This document shows, in pieces, positions 1 to 8,772 of a DNA stretch of 64,000 bases. The DNA is from Methylobacterium tarhaniae (GTDB lineage Bacteria > Pseudomonadota > Alphaproteobacteria > Rhizobiales > Beijerinckiaceae): the NCBI RefSeq assembly GCF_001043955.1, contig NZ_LABZ01000012.1, positions 1 to 64,000 of the forward strand, written 5' to 3'. The notes under the pieces were generated by a model. That model searched no databases. It had not been told where the DNA came from and saw only the letters and a program-made list of their open reading frames with translations. Position numbers and translations under genes: made by a program. Numbering within the stretch: the first letter of the stretch is position 1; every line of letters starts with the position of its first letter.

Positions 1-114
1 GCGCGCCGGCGCGCGGGGTCGTGAGGGCGGTGGAGAGGCGCAGGATGGCGCGCATGGGATGGGGCATGCTGGAATCGGCGGGAGTGGGGGCGTGGGATCC
101 GGCCTGCATCTATC

Positions 115-3100
115 TCACTCCGCCGGCTCGGGCTGTCGCGCCGGTGCGACAGGCGCCCGCGGACGGTGCCGCGAGAAGGCTGCGATCAGCACCGGCAGCA
201 CCACCAGGATCAGGATCGGGGCGAGCAGGATGCCGCCGACCACCACGAGCGCGAGGGGTTTCTGCACCTGCGAGCCGATGCCGGTGGAGATCGCCGCGGG
301 CAGGAGGCCGACGCAGGCCGCCACGCAGGTCATCATCACCGGGCGCATGCGCACGTCGGCGGCGTGGTGGATGGCCTCTGCCCGCGCCCAGCCCTCGTCC
401 ATCAGCTGGTTGCAATAGGAGAGCAGGATCACGCCCTCCATGGTCGAGATGCCGAACAGGGCGATGAAGCCGATCGCCGCCGAGACCGAGAACGGCGTCC
501 CCGTGAGGACCAGGGCGAAGATGCCGCCGATCAGCGCCATCGGGATCACGCTCAGGGTCAGCAGCGTGTCGGTGAGCGACGCGAAGTTGACGTAGAGCAG
601 GAGCGCGATCAGCCCGATCGTCACCGGCACCACCAGCTTCAGCCGCGCGATGGCGCCTTGCAGGTTGCTGAACTCGCCGACCCATTCGAGGTGGTAGCCG
701 GCCGGCAGCTCGACCTGTTCGGAAACGCGCCGTTGCGCCTCGATCACCGCGCCGCCGAGGTCGCGCCCGCGCACGCTGAACTTGACCGGGATGTAGCGCT
801 CCTGGTTCTCGCGGTAGATGAAGGCGGCGCCCGACACGAGCTGGACCCGGGCGATCTCCGAGAGCGGCACCTGGACCACGCCGTTCGGCGCGCTCACGCC
901 GACCGTGATGTTGCGGATCGTCTCCAGCGAGCGGCGGTAATCCGGCGCCAGGCGCACCCGCATCGGGAAATGGCGGTCGCTGCCGTACTCGTAGAGGTCG
1001 CCGGCGGTCTGGCCGCCGATCGCCGCCGAGATGGTGGTGGCGATGTCGCCGGGAGCCAGCCCGTAGCGGGCGGCCCGCGCCCGGTCGATGTCGATGCGCA
1101 CCGTCGGCTGGCCGAGCGAGGTGAACACCGCGAGGTCGGTCACCCCCGGCACCGTGGCGAGCGCCGCCTTCACCTCCTCGGCGGTGCGGGTGATCTGCTC
1201 GAGGTCGGTGCCGTAGATCTTGACCGAGTTCTCGCCCTTCACGCCGGAGGCCGCCTCCTGGACGTTGTCCTGGATGTATTGCGAGAAGTTGAACTCGATG
1301 CCGGGAAGTTCCTCGCGCAGGCGGGCCGACATCTCCTCGATCAGCTTGTCCTTGGTCAGCCCCGGGCGCCACTGGTCGGCGGGCTTCAACGGCGCGAAGA
1401 TCTCGACGTTGAAGAAGCCGGTGGCGTCGGTGCCGTCGTCGGGCCGGCCCTGGTGCGAGACGACCGTGGTCACCTCCGGGTAGGAGCCGATCAGCTTGCG
1501 CATCCGCTCGACATAGGGGTTGCCCGCCTCCAGCGAGATCGAGGCCGGCATCGTGCCGCGGATGTAGAGGTTGCCCTCCTCCAGGGTCGGCAGGAATTCG
1601 AGGCCCAAAGTCCGCATCGCCAGCCCGGTGCAGCCGAGCATCGCCACCGTCACCAGGATCGTCAGGATCTGGTTGCCGAGGGTGAAGCCCTGGAGCGGCC
1701 GGAACAGGGCCCGCAGCATCTTCACGACGATCGTGTCGCGCTCCTCGACGTGGTTCGGCAGGATCAGCGCCGAGAGCGCCGGCGACACCGTGTAGGTGGC
1801 GATGAGGCCCCCGATCAGGGCGTAGGCGTAGGTCTTCGCCATCGGCCCGAAGATGTGGCCCTCGACGCCGGTGAGGGTGAAGAGCGGCAGGAAGCCCACG
1901 ATGATGATCGAGGCGGAGAAGAAGATCGCCCGGTTCACCTCGCGCGCGGCCGACGCGATCAGCCCGAGCTTGAGCCCGCTGCCGGCTTTCGCCGGCCCCT
2001 TATGCTCGGCGAGGTGGCGGAAGATGTTCTCCACCATGATCACCGTCGCGTCGACGATGAGGCCGAAATCGATCGCGCCCAGCGACAGGAGGTTGGCCGA
2101 TTCGCCCCGCGCCACCATGATGGCGATGGCAAAGCCGAGCGCGAAGGGGATCGTGGCGGCGACGATGATCGCGCTCTTCAGGCTGCCGAGGAACAGCCAC
2201 TGCACCAGGAATACCAGCACCACGCCGAAGACGAGGTTGTGCATCACCGTATGGGTGGTGGTGTGGATGAGCGCGCTGCGGTCGTAGAGCGGCACCACCT
2301 TCACGCCCGGCGGCAGGATGCCGGAAGAATTGATCTTCTCGATCTCGGCCTCGACCCGCTGGATCGTCGGCAGGCTCTTGCCGCCGCGGCTCAGGAGCAC
2401 GATGCCCTCGACGATGTCGCCGTTATTCTCGTGGCCGACGATGCCGAGCCGCGGCGCGTTGCTGACCTGCACCTCGGCCACGTCCTTGATCAGCACCGGC
2501 ACGCCGTTGATCTGCGTGATCATGGTGTTGCGGACGTCGTCCATGTCGCGGATCAGGCCGACGCCGCGCACCACCGCCGATTGCTCGCCGACATTGAGCG
2601 TCTGGCCGCCGACATTGGTGCTCGAGTTGTTGAGCGCGGAGACGACCTGGACCAGGGTCAGCCCCTGGGCCTGGAGCTTGTGCAGGTCGACCGCAACCTC
2701 GAATTCCTTGGTCTTGCCGCCGAAGGCCGAGACGTCGACGACGCCGGGGATCGCCTTGAAGCGGCGCTGCAGCACCCAATCCTGCAGGGTCTTCAGGTCG
2801 GTCGAGGAGAAGCCCGGCGGTCCCGTCACCTGGTAGCGCATGATCTCGCCGATCGGGCTCGTCGGGGAGATCTGCGGCTGGGCGTTGTTCGGCAGCGGCG
2901 GCAGCTGCGACAGCCGGTTGAGCACCCGCTGCAGCGCTTCCTGGTAGGTGAAGTCGTAGGTGAACTGGATCTTCACGTCCGACAGGCCGAACAGCGAGAT
3001 CGTCCGCGTCACCGTGGCGTTGGGGATGCCGGCGAGCTGCACCTCGAGCGGGATGGTGATGTAGCGCTCGATCTCCTCGGCCGACTGGCCCGGATTCTGG

Positions 3101-3249
3101 GTGATGACGTCGACGAGCGGCGGCACCGGATCCGGATAGGCCTCGATGTTGAGCTGCTGGAAGCTCGCGTAGCCGATCCCGAGCATCGCCAGGAACAGCA
3201 GCAGCACCAGCACCCGCTGGCGCAGCGCGAAGTCGATCAGGCGGTTCAT
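115..3249 (-). CDS. HME-type RND efflux permease (CusA/CzcA family)
   Basis: Inner-membrane proton-driven pump of the heavy-metal-efflux RND family, which works as a trimer with a periplasmic adaptor and an outer-membrane channel. The 1044-residue length is normal for the family. The protein opens with a cytoplasmic MNRLIDFALRQR and a first membrane helix. It carries the family run GAIDFGLIVDATVIMVEN at about residues 391-408, in which D394, D400 and E407 match the proton-relay acids of CzcA-type pumps. The two-fold repeat of helix groups and large periplasmic loops is evident. It lies 28 nt downstream of the adaptor gene, so the two are probably one operon. No outer-membrane factor gene is visible; it may lie beyond the left edge. 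Substrate (Cu, Ag, Zn, Co or Ni) cannot be decided from the sequence. The family call is firm. Confidence 0.93.
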   Translation of the reverse strand: MNRLIDFALRQRVLVLLLFLAMLGIGYASFQQLNIEAYPDPVPPLVDVITQNPGQSAEEIERYITIPLEVQLAGIPNATVTRTISLFGLSDVKIQFTYDFTYQEALQRVLNRLSQLPPLPNNAQPQISPTSPIGEIMRYQVTGPPGFSSTDLKTLQDWVLQRRFKAIPGVVDVSAFGGKTKEFEVAVDLHKLQAQGLTLVQVVSALNNSSTNVGGQTLNVGEQSAVVRGVGLIRDMDDVRNTMITQINGVPVLIKDVAEVQVSNAPRLGIVGHENNGDIVEGIVLLSRGGKSLPTIQRVEAEIEKINSSGILPPGVKVVPLYDRSALIHTTTHTVMHNLVFGVVLVFLVQWLFLGSLKSAIIVAATIPFALGFAIAIMVARGESANLLSLGAIDFGLIVDATVIMVENIFRHLAEHKGPAKAGSGLKLGLIASAAREVNRAIFFSASIIIVGFLPLFTLTGVEGHIFGPMAKTYAYALIGGLIATYTVSPALSALILPNHVEERDTIVVKMLRALFRPLQGFTLGNQILTILVTVAMLGCTGLAMRTLGLEFLPTLEEGNLYIRGTMPASISLEAGNPYVERMRKLIGSYPEVTTVVSHQGRPDDGTDATGFFNVEIFAPLKPADQWRPGLTKDKLIEEMSARLREELPGIEFNFSQYIQDNVQEAASGVKGENSVKIYGTDLEQITRTAEEVKAALATVPGVTDLAVFTSLGQPTVRIDIDRARAARYGLAPGDIATTISAAIGGQTAGDLYEYGSDRHFPMRVRLAPDYRRSLETIRNITVGVSAPNGVVQVPLSEIARVQLVSGAAFIYRENQERYIPVKFSVRGRDLGGAVIEAQRRVSEQVELPAGYHLEWVGEFSNLQGAIARLKLVVPVTIGLIALLLYVNFASLTDTLLTLSVIPMALIGGIFALVLTGTPFSVSAAIGFIALFGISTMEGVILLSYCNQLMDEGWARAEAIHHAADVRMRPVMMTCVAACVGLLPAAISTGIGSQVQKPLALVVVGGILLAPILILVVLPVLIAAFSRHRPRAPVAPARQPEPAE

Positions 3250-3277
3250 GCGGGCGCGATCCTCAGGAGGCCGACGA

Positions 3278-4606
3278 TCAGGACGCTTTGTCGCCGGAGG
3301 CGGCCCGGTCGATGAACAGGCTGCCGCGGGTCACCACGCGCTCGCCGACCTTGAGCCCGTCCACGACCTGGACGAGGCCGCCGCCGGTGAGGCCCAGCGT
3401 GACCTTGCGCGACGTGATGGTGCCGTCGGGCCGCTCGATCCACACCCGGGCCCGGGCGCCCTCGTAGACGATCGCGGAGGCCGGGATCGCCGGGGCGCTC
3501 TCGTCGCGGCCGGTCAGGATGGTGAAGGTCGCGAACATCTCGGGCCGCAGCAGGCCCTCGGCATTGTCGATCTCGGCCCGGACCGGCAGGCGGCGCGTCG
3601 CCGGGTCGAGGGCGGCCGCCATGTAGCTGATGCGCGCCTTGAACACCCGGTCGGGGAAGCCGATCACGCTGGCCTCGAGTTCCTGGCCGAGCTTGATCCG
3701 CGGCACCTCGGTCTCGCGCACGTTGGCGACGAGCCACACCGTCGAGAGGTCGCCGATGACGAAGGCCGGATCGCTGCCCGAGCCGAGATATTGGCCGAGG
3801 CCCACCTTGCGCTGCACGATGGTGCCGGCAATCGGCGCCCGGATCTCGGTCTCGGGGCTCATCACCCCGCTCCGCGCGAAGGCGTCGATCTCCGCATCCG
3901 ACTTGCCGAGGAGGCGCAGGCGGTTGCGCACCGCCTGAAGGGAGGCTTCGGCCGAGCGCTGGTCGCTCTGGGCGGCGATCACGTCGTTCTGCGCCTGCTG
4001 CCAGTCCTTCAGCGCCACCGCCTTGGCCTGGAACAGTTCCTGGAGCCGGGCCGCCACGGTCTGGTTCAGCTTGAGCAGGGCGGAGTTCTTGGCGAGCGCG
4101 TTCACCGCCGCCTGGTAGTCGTTGAGGGCGGAGACCATGTCGGCGGCCTCCAGGGTGAACAGCACCTGGTTGGCCTTCACCCGGTCGCCAGCCCGGACCA
4201 TCACCTTGGTCACCCGGCCCGCATAGGGCGAGTAGACCGGGATGTTGTCGTCCTCGTTGACGCCGATCCGCCCTTCCGCGAAGCCCTCGGGCCGGAACTC
4301 CCGGGCCTGCACGGTCTGGATGCCGAAGCTCGCGAGCTGCTGCTTCGTCGGCCGGAAGACCGGTGCCGCGTCGGCCTCGGGCGCTTGACCCGAGGTTCCT
4401 TGGCCCGAGGTTCCTTGGCCCTCGACCCCCTGGCGCTGCGCCAGGAGGCCTTCGAGCCGCTCGCGCAGGGGGACCAGGGCGGGCACGAACCAGAGTGCCG
4501 CGCCCGCGCCCGCGAGGATCAGGATCGCGACGGTCCAGCCGAGGCCGCGCCGCCGCCGCGCCCGAGAGGTCGGGGGCTCCTTGGTCAGGGGATTGTTGGT
4601 GTCCAT
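3278..4606 (-). CDS. RND efflux periplasmic adaptor (HlyD/CusB-like)
   Basis: Membrane fusion protein of 442 residues that bridges the RND pump encoded just downstream to an outer-membrane channel. After a short basic cytoplasmic start (MDTNNPLTKEPP) there is one membrane helix (about residues 18-40), then a lipoyl-like half, an alpha-helical hairpin rich in Q and A (about 150-240), the second lipoyl half (IAGTIVQRKVGLGQYL) and beta-barrel domains. I chose the ATG at 4606; the frame is open further upstream, but that extension is Arg/Pro-rich and looks non-coding. A linker just after the membrane helix contains a 15-nt tandem repeat (4389-4433) coding for GQGTSGQGTSGQ, one of four such repeats in the window. 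Family assignment is solid; substrate is unknown. Confidence 0.92.
   Translation of the reverse strand: MDTNNPLTKEPPTSRARRRRGLGWTVAILILAGAGAALWFVPALVPLRERLEGLLAQRQGVEGQGTSGQGTSGQAPEADAAPVFRPTKQQLASFGIQTVQAREFRPEGFAEGRIGVNEDDNIPVYSPYAGRVTKVMVRAGDRVKANQVLFTLEAADMVSALNDYQAAVNALAKNSALLKLNQTVAARLQELFQAKAVALKDWQQAQNDVIAAQSDQRSAEASLQAVRNRLRLLGKSDAEIDAFARSGVMSPETEIRAPIAGTIVQRKVGLGQYLGSGSDPAFVIGDLSTVWLVANVRETEVPRIKLGQELEASVIGFPDRVFKARISYMAAALDPATRRLPVRAEIDNAEGLLRPEMFATFTILTGRDESAPAIPASAIVYEGARARVWIERPDGTITSRKVTLGLTGGGLVQVVDGLKVGERVVTRGSLFIDRAASGDKAS
4389..4433 (-). repeat. 15-bp tandem repeat inside the adaptor gene
   Basis: Two identical 15-nt units (cccgaggttccttgg on the plus strand, at 4389 and 4404) followed by a diverged third unit (4419-4433). 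The array is in frame and codes for repeats of QGTSG in the linker after the membrane helix of the adaptor. Confidence 0.85.
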
Positions 4607-5135
4607 CGCGCGCCGACCGTTCGCCGGGGCGGTGCGGCCGGGTCCTCGGGACCTCCGTGACCCGCCCCGCGACGGGGTGACGTCCGAGCGGTCTCCGGTC
4701 CGGCCGACCGGCCCTGTCTGGTATCTCGAATCCGGGATCTGCCGGACCTCCTGCCCTGTCCCAGCGTCAGATCCATGACAGGAGCGGACGACCGAGCGGA
4801 ATCCGGGCCGGGGTGCCGGGCCTCTCGGACGGCACTCCGCGGTCGTCTCTTGGCGAGCAAATCGAAGCCAAGTCAAGATTGGCCGGGGGCGGTGCGTCCT
4901 GCCGTGCGGGCATGGGCCGGAGCCCTGACCCGGGGGGTGCGCCGCAGCGGAAACCGCTTTGCCACAACGGGATTTACGGAGTAGAAACAGTATTTTGCGA
5001 CGCTCGGATTAAGCCGTTCGGCCAGGGTCGTGCCGAACTGTTAGATCGTGAGGCTTCGGTCCGGCGCCTTGACCCTGCGACGGGTGTGGCCGAATTTCGA
5101 CGACCAGGCGCGAACGTTCCGCGCGCAGAGCCTCG
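4607..5135. other. Intergenic region between divergent genes
   Basis: 529 nt between the minus-strand efflux operon and the plus-strand ParB-like gene, so it must hold both promoters. Open frames here are Arg/Pro/Gly-rich and have no recognisable features, so I do not call genes. The stretch around 4970-5010 is the most AT-rich part and is the likeliest promoter zone. No metal-regulator operator (MerR or CsoR type) was recognised. Confidence 0.5.
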
Positions 5136-5762
5136 ATGACCCGCATGTCCGTCCGCGACCCGATTCTCCACAGCGTGCCGATCGCCGAGCTGCGCCCGAC
5201 CCAGATGACGGTCGGCTACCGGGAGGTGGAGGCCAAGCGCCGGCGCTGGCGCGAGATCGACGACAAGGACCGCGAGGCGTTCCTCAGCTCGCACATGATC
5301 CCGGTCCTGCTCGGGCCGAAGAAGCGGCGCTACGTGATCGACCACCACCACCTCGCCCGGGCGTTGCAGGAGGAGGGGGTGGAGAACGTGCTCACCACCG
5401 TGGTGGCCGACCTGCACCACCTGGAGAAGGACGCGTTCTGGGTCCTGGCCGACCACCGCGCCTGGGTCCATCCCTACGATGCCGACGGCGTGCGCCGGGA
5501 CGTCGCCGACCTGCCCAAGCGCATCGAGGACCTGGCGGACGACCCCTTCCGCAGCCTCGCCGGCGAGCTGCGCCGGGCCGGGGGCTTCGCCAAGGAGACG
5601 ACGCCGTTCAGCGAGTTCCTGTGGGCCGATTTCCTGCGCCGGCGCATCAAGCGCAAGGACGTGAAGCAGGATTTCTCCGAAGCCATGGAGGAGGCCCTGT
5701 CGCTCGCCCGCTCCAAGGCGGCGGTGTACCTGCCGGGCTGGTGCGGGCCGCACGAGGATTGA
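5136..5762 (+). CDS. ParB-like domain protein (ParBc_2 type)
   Basis: 208 residues, resembling the stand-alone ParB-like protein family (Pfam ParBc_2) rather than chromosome-partitioning ParB. The N-terminal part has the ParB fold hallmarks: a VPIAELRPTQMTVG start, then a YVIDHHHLARAL segment (about residues 66-77) at the place of the ParB nucleotide-binding motif. There is no helix-turn-helix DNA-binding domain and no parA neighbour, so a segregation role is unlikely. Some ParB-fold proteins bind CTP or act as nucleases, but I cannot tell which applies here. ATG codons at 5136 and 5145 are both possible starts. The gene stands alone between the divergent efflux operon and a small unknown gene. 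Function unknown; family call fairly sure. Confidence 0.75.
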   Translation: MTRMSVRDPILHSVPIAELRPTQMTVGYREVEAKRRRWREIDDKDREAFLSSHMIPVLLGPKKRRYVIDHHHLARALQEEGVENVLTTVVADLHHLEKDAFWVLADHRAWVHPYDADGVRRDVADLPKRIEDLADDPFRSLAGELRRAGGFAKETTPFSEFLWADFLRRRIKRKDVKQDFSEAMEEALSLARSKAAVYLPGWCGPHED

Positions 5763-5911
5763 GCGCACCTCACAAGACTCCCGCTGCGCCGACGCAGCCA
5801 TAGCGAGCCACGACAGCGATCGGGAGTTTCGGGGGAGGCACTGAGCCTCAGGCATTCCCGCCCAACTCCCATCAAGTTTATTTGCCGCAGGCCATCCGTC
5901 CGGCCTAATCT

Positions 5912-5944
5912 CCGTTCCGGCGCGACCCTGTCGCGCCGGAACGG
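5912..5944 (+). promoter_or_regulatory. Perfect 14-bp hairpin in front of the 5957 gene
   Basis: Positions 5912-5925 and 5931-5944 are perfect inverted repeats separated by a 5-nt loop. The 3' arm ends 12 nt before the ATG at 5957 and abuts the G-rich Shine-Dalgarno-like ggggga. There is no T-tract, so it is not a canonical terminator; a role in the leader (mRNA stability or access to the ribosome site) is an inference. Confidence 0.6.
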
Positions 5945-5956
5945 GGGACCTCCGTG

Positions 5957-6199
5957 ATGTTCGACTCGCTCCTGAAGAGCATCGGCGCCGACCCGGTCGA
6001 CAACGAGACCCACTTCTACAAGTTCGTGCCCAAGCCCGACATCACGGCCTACGAGCTCGCCCTGATCCTCCAGCGTTTCGGCGCCCTCACGGCCGGCGCG
6101 GCGCCGTTGCATGGCGTGATGCTGATGCCGTGGGAGACCCTGGACGAGGACTACGCCCGGCATTTCGAGCTCGCGCCGCACGGCATGTTCCAGGGCTGA
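5957..6199 (+). CDS. Small conserved-looking protein of unknown function
   Basis: 80 residues starting MFDSLLKSIGADPVD. There is no signal peptide, no membrane helix and no motif I recognise. The composition is balanced (many acidic, aromatic and proline residues in the middle, as in FYKFVPKPDITAYEL), which argues for a folded cytosolic protein rather than a chance frame. The ATG at 5957 is preceded at 5954 by an in-frame GTG; the ATG has better spacing from ggggga. The upstream hairpin (5912-5944) is the most striking feature of the locus. Gene existence is likely; function is not known. Confidence 0.65.
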   Translation: MFDSLLKSIGADPVDNETHFYKFVPKPDITAYELALILQRFGALTAGAAPLHGVMLMPWETLDEDYARHFELAPHGMFQG

Positions 6200-6293
6200 C
6201 GGCACGGGCGCGATCCGCGCGGCATCGTGGCAACGCTCGGTTTACCATTCCGTCCGATGGTCGGGGCTGGTGAACGAGGGTCCTACGCAAGCC

Positions 6294-7433
6294 ATGATGT
6301 CCCGCGCGGAACGCTCGCATCTCGGCGACTGGTGGTGGACCGTCGACCGGGCATTGCTCGCCGGCCTCGGCGTGCTGATGACGGCCGGTCTGGTCTTCCT
6401 GATGGCCGGCGGCCCGCCGGTGGCCGAGCGCCTCGGCCTGCCGACCTTCCACTTCCTCAACCGGCAGGTGATGTACCTGCTGCCGACGATCGCGCTGATC
6501 CTGGCGGTGTCGTTCCTGTCGCTGCGCCATATCCGGCGCATGGCGCTGGTCACCTACGGCCTCGGCATCGTGCTCTGCATCGCGGCCACCAAGTACGGGC
6601 CGGAGATCAAGGGCGCGCATCGCTGGATCCAGTTCGGCCCGATCGGCGTCCAGCCCTCCGAATTCGTGAAGCCCGCCTTCGTGATCCTGGCCGCCTGGGC
6701 CTTCGCGGAGGGCGCGCGCCGGCGCGACATGCCCGGCGGCACCCTGGCGATCCTGCTGCTGCCGATGACCATCGTGCCGCTGATCCTGCAGCCGGATTTC
6801 GGCCAGACCATGCTGGTCACCATGGTGTGGTGCTGCATGGTGTTCGTGGCCGGGCTGCACTGGTTCTGGGTCGCGGGCCTCGGTGGGGCCGGCCTCCTCG
6901 GCGTGGCGGCGGCCTACGAGTTCCTGCCCCACGTGCGCGCCCGCATCACCCGCTTCATGGACAAGGAATCGGGCGACAACTTCCAGACCTTCTGGTCGCA
7001 GGAATCCTTCAATTCCGGCGGCTGGTTCGGCACCGGCCCGGGTGAGGGCGTCGCCAAGCGGCATCTGCCCGACGCCCATACCGACTTCATCTTCTCGGTG
7101 GCGGGCGAGGAGTTCGGCGTCATCGTGTGCATCGGCATCGTGCTGCTGTTCTGCTTCATCGTGATGCGCGGCCTGGTGCTGGCGCGGCGCAGCGACGACA
7201 TCTTCTGCCGGCTGGCGATCACGGGGCTCACCGCGCTGTTCGGCCTCCAGGCCTGCATCAACATGGCGGTGAACACCCGGCTGATGCCGGCCAAGGGGAT
7301 GACCCTGCCGTTCATCTCCTATGGCGGCTCGTCGCTGATCTCGCTCGCCCTCGGGATGGGCTTCCTCATCGCCCTCACCCGGCGCCGCCCGCGCACGACG
7401 CTCCTCAACCGCGACGAGGGCCTGGCGCAGTGA
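6294..7433 (+). CDS. ftsW: Septal peptidoglycan polymerase FtsW
   Basis: SEDS-family integral membrane protein, the glycosyltransferase that works with FtsI at the division septum. About ten hydrophobic helices are visible. The family signature runs are present: HRWIQFGPIGVQPSEFVKPA, GDNFQTFWSQESFNSGG, the AHTDFIFSVAGEEFG loop with its conserved acid, and GMTLPFISYGGSS near the C-terminus. I start at the ATG at 6294 (MMSRAERSHLGDWWW, 379 aa); a GTG at 6270 is also in frame. It heads the retained dcw block here; murD, mraY, murF, murE and ftsI, expected to precede it in many Rhizobiales, are not on its left side in this window. Confident. Confidence 0.95.
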   Translation: MMSRAERSHLGDWWWTVDRALLAGLGVLMTAGLVFLMAGGPPVAERLGLPTFHFLNRQVMYLLPTIALILAVSFLSLRHIRRMALVTYGLGIVLCIAATKYGPEIKGAHRWIQFGPIGVQPSEFVKPAFVILAAWAFAEGARRRDMPGGTLAILLLPMTIVPLILQPDFGQTMLVTMVWCCMVFVAGLHWFWVAGLGGAGLLGVAAAYEFLPHVRARITRFMDKESGDNFQTFWSQESFNSGGWFGTGPGEGVAKRHLPDAHTDFIFSVAGEEFGVIVCIGIVLLFCFIVMRGLVLARRSDDIFCRLAITGLTALFGLQACINMAVNTRLMPAKGMTLPFISYGGSSLISLALGMGFLIALTRRRPRTTLLNRDEGLAQ

Positions 7434-7506
7434 GCGTCGCGCCCCGGGGGTGACCGCGGGGCTCCGCCGTGACACACGGAGGCCCGCCGACCTGACCGGA
7501 GACCGC

Positions 7507-7530
7507 ATGTTCGAGCCCCGCACCCGATGA
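7507..7530 (+). promoter_or_regulatory. Seven-codon leader ORF overlapping the murG start
   Basis: An ATG at 7507, preceded by ggag at a 5-nt spacing, opens a seven-codon frame (MFEPRTR) whose TGA at 7528 overlaps the murG ATG at 7527 as ATGA. The murG ATG itself has no visible Shine-Dalgarno sequence (ccccgcacccg lies upstream). The layout suggests translational coupling of murG to the mini-ORF; this is an inference from the geometry. Confidence 0.55.
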
Positions 7531-8642
7531 CCGTCGCCCAGCCCCTCGTCCTGCTCGCCGCCGGCGGCACCGGCGGCCACCTGTTCCCGGCCGAGGCCCT
7601 GGCGTTGCGCCTGCGCGAGCGCGGCATCCGGGTCGTGCTCGCCACCGACAGCCGGGTCGCCGCGCTCTCCGGCGAGTTCCCGGCCGCCGAGATCGTCGCG
7701 GTTCCCTCCGCCACCCCGTCGAGCGGGCGCTCGCCCCTGCGGCGCGTCACTGCCTTCGCGACCCTCGGGCGCGGCTTCGCGGCGGCGGTCCGGGCGGTGC
7801 GCCGCCTCAACCCGGCCGTGGTGGTCGGCTTCGGCGGCTATCCCACCGTGCCGCCGCTCCTCGCCGCGCAGATGCTGCGGGTGCCGACCCTGCTGCACGA
7901 GCAGAATGCGGTGATGGGCCGCGCCAACGGGTTCCTCGCCCGCGGCGCCGCGGTCATCGCCACGGGCTTTCCCGAGGTGCGGGGCGTCCCCGCCAAGGCG
8001 ACGGCGCGGCGCGTCCATACCGGCAACCCGGTGCGGCCGGCGGTGCTGGCGGCCTCCGCGATGCCCTACCCGGCGGTCGGGCCCGACGCCCCGCTCCAGC
8101 TCCTCGCCTTCGGCGGCAGCCAGGGCGCCCGGGTGATGAGCGACGTGGTGCCCGACGCCGTGCTGCGCCTGGCCCCCGCCTTGCGCGCCCGCCTCACGGT
8201 GATCCAGCAGGCCAGGGCCGAGGATCTGGCCCGGGTGCAGGCGCTCTACGAGGGCGCGGGCCTCGCCGCCTTCACGGCGGCGCCGTTCTTCAAGGACCTG
8301 CCGGCCAAGATGGCCTCGTCCCACCTCGTGGTGGCGCGGTCCGGCGCCTCGACGGTGGCGGAGCTGGCGGTGATCGGGCGGCCCTCGATCCTGGTGCCGC
8401 TGCCGGGCTCCCTCGACCAGGACCAGGCGGCGAATGCCGCGGTGCTCGGCGGAATCGGCGCCGCCTTTCCCAGACCACAAACGGACTTCACCCCTGAGCG
8501 GCTGGCCGCCGATCTCGGCGCGCTGCTCGGCGATCCCGACCGGCTCGCCAGGGCGGCCGCCGCCGCCAAGGGGGCCGGCCTGCCCGACGCCGCCGAGCGC
8601 CTCGCCGCCCTGGTGGTCGAGACCGCCCGTGCGGCCCGTTAG
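7527..8642 (+). CDS. murG: UDP-GlcNAc:lipid-I N-acetylglucosaminyltransferase MurG
   Basis: Peripheral inner-membrane GT-B glycosyltransferase (371 aa) that adds GlcNAc to lipid I to make lipid II. The family signatures are present: the N-terminal glycine loop AAGGTGGHLFPAEAL (about residues 11-25), HEQNAVMGRAN, LAFGGSQGARVMSD and the C-terminal UDP-sugar site around ARSGASTVAEL and PLPGSLDQDQAANA. It sits 93 nt after ftsW. The start appears coupled to a tiny leader ORF (7507-7530). The stop codon lies inside the first unit of a 31-bp tandem repeat that fills the murG-murC gap, so the last residues (AAR) may have been remodelled by that repeat. Confidence 0.96.
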   Translation: MTVAQPLVLLAAGGTGGHLFPAEALALRLRERGIRVVLATDSRVAALSGEFPAAEIVAVPSATPSSGRSPLRRVTAFATLGRGFAAAVRAVRRLNPAVVVGFGGYPTVPPLLAAQMLRVPTLLHEQNAVMGRANGFLARGAAVIATGFPEVRGVPAKATARRVHTGNPVRPAVLAASAMPYPAVGPDAPLQLLAFGGSQGARVMSDVVPDAVLRLAPALRARLTVIQQARAEDLARVQALYEGAGLAAFTAAPFFKDLPAKMASSHLVVARSGASTVAELAVIGRPSILVPLPGSLDQDQAANAAVLGGIGAAFPRPQTDFTPERLAADLGALLGDPDRLARAAAAAKGAGLPDAAERLAALVVETARAAR

Positions 8643-8756
8643 CGGCCGCCGAAAGACAACGTTGGCCCGTTAGCGGCCGCCGAAAGATCACGTCGGCCCG
8701 CTCGCGGCCGTTCATCGACCCTGCCGGCCGGCTCGCGGCCGCCACACGAGACGATT
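8633..8756 (+). repeat. Four imperfect 31-bp tandem repeats between murG and murC
   Basis: Units start at 8633, 8664, 8695 and 8726. Each begins ggccsg and has cggccg in the middle. Units 1 and 2 differ at only three positions; units 3 and 4 are more diverged. Unit 1 contains the murG stop codon and unit 2 carries a copy of it. The array ends 16 nt before the murC ATG, so it occupies nearly the whole spacer. Confidence 0.85.
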
Positions 8757-8772
8757 CAAGGACCCCGACTCC

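Noticed and set aside
166-3315. A 1049-codon plus-strand open frame over the RND permease
   Set aside because: Its product is almost entirely H, R, D, G and Q; typical antisense reading of a very GC-rich gene.
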